In this document: positions 59,033-64,000 of the stretch, piece by piece | How the letters are laid out: the number at the start of each line of letters is the position of its first letter | Position numbering within the stretch: position 1 is the stretch's first letter | Source: Stictocephala bisonia | Lineage: Eukaryota > Arthropoda > Insecta > Hemiptera > Membracidae | NCBI GenBank assembly: GCA_035578905.1 | Contig: JAQJVL010000307.1 | Span: 248,001 to 312,000, forward strand | Direction: 5' to 3' | DNA length: 64,000 nucleotides | Notes under the pieces: model-generated | What the model saw: the letters and a program-made list of their open reading frames with translations, nothing else | What the model was told of the DNA's origin: nothing | Databases searched by the model: none | Position numbers and translations under genes: made by a program

Positions 59033-61484
59033 CGTGTTCGTAGGAGGCGATGGACCATCTTCCTCGTGCCTACATTTGTTTCTCTCACCCTCATACTTAT
59101 CACCCTTCAACCGTACATTAACGAATAGCTGAAAGGACCTTCCTCATAATACGTGTTCGCTTACTCTAGGTACACCTGTGACTAGAGGTGCCTTCACTCC
59201 CTATCTTAGAGAGACTTCGACAGGCAATCGATCGGCATGGTCCACCTTCATCATATTCACTATGAACATTTTGCTTGCCGTCTAGAAATTGTGTCCTGTC
59301 ATTGTATAATAACGTGCCGATGAAGTTATGTCTGTGTTATCTTCTTTCATGAGACAGTTCTCGTCTTAAAAATGTATGTTTTGAATAGCAACTGCTAATT
59401 TTAATTGATAAGTTAAACCGAACGAGGTAGCTTAAAAGAGAAATATATCCAGACAAGTAATTAGGTATATCATCTGGGTTTAAAAAAAAGATAATAATTT
59501 ATTTGACAATCCCTTGTAATAAAAAAAATCAAAAATGGTGGACTTGGAATGTCATTAGTTGTGAATACTGAAAATTTAGAACGACAATGTTCATTTTTGT
59601 ACAAACACCTACAAAACATGTTAAATATATTAAATATTTCAAATTCTGAATCGTCTGCTTCCACTTTCATTAGCAAATAAGTACCCAATCAATGAAGGAA
59701 CTAAGCAATTAAGGAAAAGCATGGAAATTCATTTTCAGGAAAATCTGATAGTATTTTTGTTTGCATACTTAACTGTATAGTGTAAACTATTATTGCGTGA
59801 TAGCGTGTCGAGTTAGTACCGTTACAACGGCTAATTAAACCAAGGAACTGTCCGGCATTGTTTCAAGATGAACCAAGCACCTAAGAAATCGCCATCAAAG
59901 GGTAATTTAGTCATGAGTCAGCGGGCATGATAATGGTTCGTCGACAGAAGAGACCTGGAGGGTGTTTCAGTCTGGTGGTCGGGTACAACAGGTGGGGTGA
60001 CTCGCCGTCTTTGTCCTGTGGGCAGCGGCCCAGAACAGTGACTGGACTGGCCACCGGGGAATGGAGCAGTCAAGTGAGCAGTTCGGGGGTCAGTGAGCAC
60101 TGCCCGCACAGAACCTCGTCCACCTTGCCTCCCTTACATGTACATTACATGTTGTGAAGGCTTGTCAAACATCTGAATAAATATAATTTAAGTTAGTAAT
60201 GGTGCAGTTTCTTGCCACTTTTGAAAATACGTTTTCTTGTTAAAAGTGGTGAAATATGAGATTATATCTCTTGGGCAGGTTTTTACCTAATTGTGAAAAA
60301 CCCGAATTTTTAAAATTTTTATTTTTCACTTTTTTCATGGTACATGTTTAATATACGCTAAACATGAATATGTAATTGGTTTTTCAATCAGATAATTTTA
60401 TTTGCCCACAAAAATAAACTTTTTATTTACCTAAATAAACATAACCAAACTTATCCTAACTGTCTTTTTACTTAACTGAGATTCGTAATTTGTGTTAAAT
60501 TTGGGCACCTATATTTCCACCTGTTGGTTGCCTTTCCAGTGGAAATATAGGTGAATTTGGTTTTTGTGGTAAATATTTGCTGTTTATAATGAAGGCATAC
60601 AGGCCGCTAATCGAAGAATAATTGTTATAGACGAAAACAATTTTCAAATTTGTATTCAGTGCCAAAATAAATAATTAAATGGAAAATAAATATAATATAT
60701 ATTATGATTAAAATATAACATAAACTAACCAAAATACGTCAATAATACTAAAAATTGTGCCATAGTTTGTTTTCTTTTTTCGGCAAAATCCGTGATTTCC
60801 GCTGAATAAAATGCATATTTCATAAAATATAACCAATTGTTGACTCCTATCAAGCAAAATTTTTAAATTTATGTATAGGAATGAATATTTCATTTCTTTT
60901 ACTAATGTCATGATGGCTAACTTGGGTTTATCCTATAGCTATCTTATAAGCAAATAAAATAAAAATAAGAAAAATATACACACTTTAAAAACATTAATGA
61001 TATAGTTGATCATGTGTTACTGATGACATATGATTTAATAAATGAAATGTAGTCTATACTACTCGTGTATACATTTTGATGAACATTGTTTAGTCACTTA
61101 TTAATTTTGAACTTAACTATAAACTTCTAATTTAATGATAGGTAGACATATTGGGAAATAAAGTTGCATTCGGTTGCCAAATAAAGCTTTCTACAGCCAT
61201 ACATAAAAAGCCAAACATTTCAGCCAATAAAATGAAGAATTCAAGAAAATTTAAAGAATATTAAAAGTAAATTAGATAATTTTTCTAAACTTACAGTTCA
61301 TGTTTTGGCAGAAACGCAAAAAGTATAATGGTCAGCAGCAAGCATAGCGTACCAAGAAATCAAGTGGAAGGCTACGTACAAAGCGTACAAAGCAGCGTGT
61401 ATGGCTGTAAAAAGCTGCATTTCGCAACAAAGTCCTACTTTATGTTCAATATACCAGCCAATCATTATGGCGTTATGTTCAATA
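59033..61484. other. AT-rich DNA with a G+C-richer island
   Basis: 59925-60150 is G+C-richer and unique in the window; its ORFs on both strands have no recognised domain. 59140-59300 is mildly G+C-richer. The remainder is AT-rich and carries the hairpin listed separately. Confidence 0.4.
60506..60553. repeat. Perfect 15-bp inverted repeat (hairpin)
   Basis: CACCTATATTTCCAC and GTGGAAATATAGGTG around an 18-base loop. Too short to classify; either a transposon end pair or a structural hairpin. Confidence 0.85.
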
Positions 61485-61660
61485 TACCACTGTACGTGTA
61501 TTGGCGAGCGGTTGGGTCATTACCACTGTACGTGTATGGGCGGAAGGGTCAATACCACTGTACGTGTATGGGTGGGCGGGTGGATCAAAATTACTGTACG
61601 TGTATACGTGGGCGGGTGGGTCAATACCACTGTACTTGTATGGGCCAGTGGTATTGACCA
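61485..61660 (+). repeat. About five tandem GTAC/GGGTGGG units (33-38 bp)
   Basis: TACCACTGTACGTGTATGGG followed by a G-rich part ending in GGGTCAA, repeated about five times. The last unit folds back with CCAGTGGTATTGACC. Overlapping ORFs in three frames (61328-61764) are generated by the array. Confidence 0.9.
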
Positions 61661-61877
61661 GTTCAATTCGACCTATGAGCAGCTCCCAACCGGTCTTGTC
61701 TTACGCCAACGGTGGGGGTAGAACAGAGGGCTCCTGTGACCCCCCTCCCGCACACAATCTTTAGGCTTGAACTGGACGGTATTATAGTATGAGCTATAGA
61801 AAAAACTGACTATTTAAGGCTATGTGTTTATCCGGCCGATATGTTTATCTGGTGGTTCAGTTCAAAGTGTACCTTTG

Positions 61878-62045
61878 AACCCACACACATACAGTGTTAT
61901 TGACCCACCCACCCACCCACATACGTACAGTGTTGTTGACCTACCCGCCTACACACACACACACACGTACAGTGGTGTTGACCCACCCTCCACCCACACA
62001 CATACAATGGTGTTGACCCACCCGCCCACCCACATACGTACAAAA
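61878..62045 (-). repeat. Four to five GTAC/GGGTGGG units, inverted
   Basis: Plus strand reads TTGACCCACCCGCCCACCCA and CATACGTACAGTGTT repeatedly, the reverse complement of 61485-61660. The two arrays face each other across about 217 bp. An (AC)n run lies at about 61953-61965. Confidence 0.9.
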
Positions 62046-62489
62046 ATTGTTAAGCAAACATTGTTTTTGTTGATGCAACTATGTGGGTAGTTGTAATTAT
62101 TGTAGTCTCCAATATCCCGTCTATAGCTGTTTGTATCCCTCTATTTGTAAATTTGTGCCAGATTCTGGCAGAAACATTACAAAATCACTATGAACCATGC
62201 TTCTAATTATAGCACCCATAACCTGCCAAAGACGCTTTGTAAAGAACGTTTAGGCTTACTAGCTAAACAACTTCATTCAGTTGAGATGGTTAAATAAAAT
62301 ATGTATTAGTCATGTTTCTGTTTCCAAGTAAGCTTTTGTATCTTATATTAGTTGATTACATAACTAAAGATATAAATGGTATAAACTGTTCAATAAACCC
62401 ATGAACAATATAGCTTTAATAGAAATAATGTACGACAGAAGAATACTGCTGATTTTGGAAAGTTAGTTTCAATATTTAAAATTGTGCAC
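62046..62489. other. AT-rich DNA, no gene seen
   Basis: No ORF or repeat recognised. Confidence 0.5.
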
Positions 62490-62842
62490 ATTTTCCGTTA
62501 ATTCACTACCACTACTTTTTCAGTTACTTCACTACCACTACTTTTTTTATCATAATGTCGGTTGAGTTTGGTTAGGTCAGGTAAGGTTAGGTTAGATTGC
62601 TACTAAAGTTGATCACAAACTGGTAAATCCAATGATTGACTTACCGCCGAATGCGTTCTGCGTGAATAAGTTCTTGGAAAGCGATAAGATAAGGCCAGCG
62701 ATATCAGATTCCTAGCGGATAAGGAGTATCACAGTGGAAGTAAAAATTATTGGGTAACAGTTTTTAGAGCAATATAATATACACCAAGCAGTATTGAACT
62801 AACGGAAACAAAAAATGTAGCGCTAGTGAGTTAACGGAAAAT
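62490..62842. mobile_element. Element with imperfect terminal inverted repeats (353 bp)
   Basis: ATTTTCCGTTAATTCACTAC CACTAC on the left pairs with GTAGCGCTAGTGAGTTAACG GAAAAT on the right, and a second inner block also pairs loosely. Inside, at about 62568-62598, is GGTTAGGTCAGGTAAGGTTA GGTTAG, TTAGG-like. No transposase ORF. MITE-like. Confidence 0.75.
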
Positions 62843-63046
62843 ATCCAAAACTGTAGTATGACAAATTAATGTTTCTAATTGTAGAGTGAACATGTAGCGA
62901 TTTATACACCTGTATATTAAATATATTAGGATTTATCTTATGTTTTCTTTTGAAGTGTAAAGATTAAACCTTTTACTTCCATAAATGAAAGAAAAGTGTT
63001 GAGCTAATAAGCACCATTAACTTATTGGACAACAGGAAATCGGTAT

Positions 63047-63283
63047 TTAACAGTTAACGACATTTTCATGGAAATCGTTGCCGGCTAAAAGCAGTGCTCG
63101 CGGCTCACAACCTACGCTTGCCCATGCAAATGACTGCTCCATTAACCAAGCGTCGATAGTGATATCTGCAAGGGCTTCTGGGAGTTCCAGGGGCTTAGCC
63201 TCAAGCAGGGTATCGTTGCGGCAGAGGACATGAGTATGGGGGATTACAGCCATCATTATCACAACTAAGAAAAACTTACGCAT
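63047..63283 (-). CDS. Candidate small secreted protein, 78 residues
   Basis: Not recognised as any family. The start MRKFFLVVIMMAVIPHTHVL has the form of a signal peptide (basic n-region, hydrophobic core, cleavage plausible near residue 20-22). The rest is mixed and acidic, with SFAWASVGCEPRALLLAG near the C-terminus and few Cys (about residues 21, 58 and 78). G+C is visibly higher than in the flanking DNA and codon use is balanced, unlike AT-driven ORFs elsewhere. No stop-rich decay and no overlap with a repeat I could identify. A GTAGGT within it (about 63108) could be a splice donor, so it may be a first exon. No neighbour gives context. It could also be a chance ORF in a G+C-rich patch. 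Confidence 0.4.
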   Translation of the reverse strand: MRKFFLVVIMMAVIPHTHVLCRNDTLLEAKPLELPEALADITIDAWLMEQSFAWASVGCEPRALLLAGNDFHENVVNC

Positions 63284-64000
63284 AGATTAACCTTGGAGCT
63301 TTGAATGGGAGGGAAATAAGTTATTTAAAATTAGAATGGAAGGAATGAGAGAATATAACGTTGACGGCATTCTTATTTTTATCAACATATTTTTAATTGC
63401 TCATATCTTTTAAATCTCTTTATGAAGTTCTTCTTCGACGGACTTCACCGTTACAATTAATTATGATTTAAAGTTCAAAGTCAGCCTGAGAGTATTTATG
63501 TAAAATTCTATCTTTAAAACGTAGAAAAATAGTTTTAAAAAATAATATCTAAGTAAAAGGAAATTATAAAATAATTACTAGTCTGAATATAAATAATTTA
63601 AACGCTCAATACTTTCAATAAAATAATTTATATTGTGTGGCCTTTCGCCTATAAAGTACATTTGTAGATTGACTAAAAGCCTAATTTGTTGTATAGTCTA
63701 CACAGTTAAACTTGTTTTTTTGTTTTTTTTGCTTTTATTTTTTAATATACCATACATTATACAAACTCTATTATTATACTTTTGGAAACTAAAATGTTGA
63801 AACTTTAATTTTGTTTGGTGTATTATGGTGCCTTCATTTTATGCGAAATAGCTCATAAAAATAAATTATATTTTTTTTAAACTGTACTGCAAATTTTTTT
63901 ACTAGTTTGAATTTTAATAAATTAACAATAAACTCTCTAAACAAGATTACTTATTTGAGTTTGCTCACTTTTAAAAGATATATCTAAACTAACCGCATAT
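63284..64000. other. AT-rich DNA with a partial foldback element
   Basis: About 63590-63690 resembles half of the 41694-41829 palindrome. On the minus strand this region would be upstream of the small secreted ORF, but no clear TATA/initiator arrangement is visible. No other gene seen. Confidence 0.45.

Noticed and set aside
58811..59128. 105-codon ORF
   Set aside because: Runs through a transposon-like motif cluster and has no recognised domain.
61328..61764. Three overlapping ORFs with periodic sequence
   Set aside because: All arise from the tandem GTAC/GGGTGGG units.
62568..62598. Interstitial telomere (TTAGG)n
   Set aside because: Only a few imperfect units inside a MITE-like element; too short to mean telomeric origin.

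Overview
This is an AT-rich eukaryotic window with almost no protein-coding content. It has no operons, no bacterial-type gene density, and no rRNA or intact tRNA gene. It does carry non-LTR retrotransposon relics, tRNA-headed SINEs, foldback DNA elements and satellite arrays. The repeat types and a short TTAGG-like patch near 62570 fit an arthropod, plausibly an insect; the species cannot be fixed from the sequence. The window reads as a gene desert or a very large intron.

Layout. 1-6 kb: AT-rich DNA with a 28-bp satellite (2577-3893). 6.3-10.7 kb: a nest of transposons. A 5'-truncated CR1/Jockey-type LINE (6824-10200) is split by a 908-bp solo LTR (8523-9430) with a 4-bp target duplication, and the LINE is flanked by inverted copies of another repeat. 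The solo LTR carries heat-shock-element-like trimers upstream of a TATA box on the minus strand. A second, diverged LTR-like block with the same layout lies at 39537-40110. 12.6-21.6 kb: tandem arrays (about 100 bp, 95 bp, a 694-bp duplication, 42 bp) and SINE pieces. 22-36 kb: foldback elements, a duplicated block of about 345 bp (24956 and 32729), a second decayed LINE (27140-28915), a 33-bp array and a TA-flanked Tc1/mariner-like element (34431-34891). 36-47 kb: scattered foldback elements and SINEs. 48.1-50.4 kb: a 97-bp satellite. 53.3-54.5 kb: two minus-strand SINEs, one of which has amplified a 29-bp part of its own body into 12 copies. 56-63 kb: palindromic elements, inverted GT/AC-rich arrays and G+C-richer islands. 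63047-63283: the only ORF resembling a cellular gene, a 78-residue protein with a signal-peptide-like start.

No pathway or gene cooperation can be inferred. The main biology is transposon: at least seven copies of one foldback family (core CAACCGCGCTCAGTCCACA), three SINE families, and clear order-of-insertion evidence. Several G+C-richer, non-repetitive islands in the AT-rich background could be conserved regulatory DNA, but that needs comparison with related genomes.
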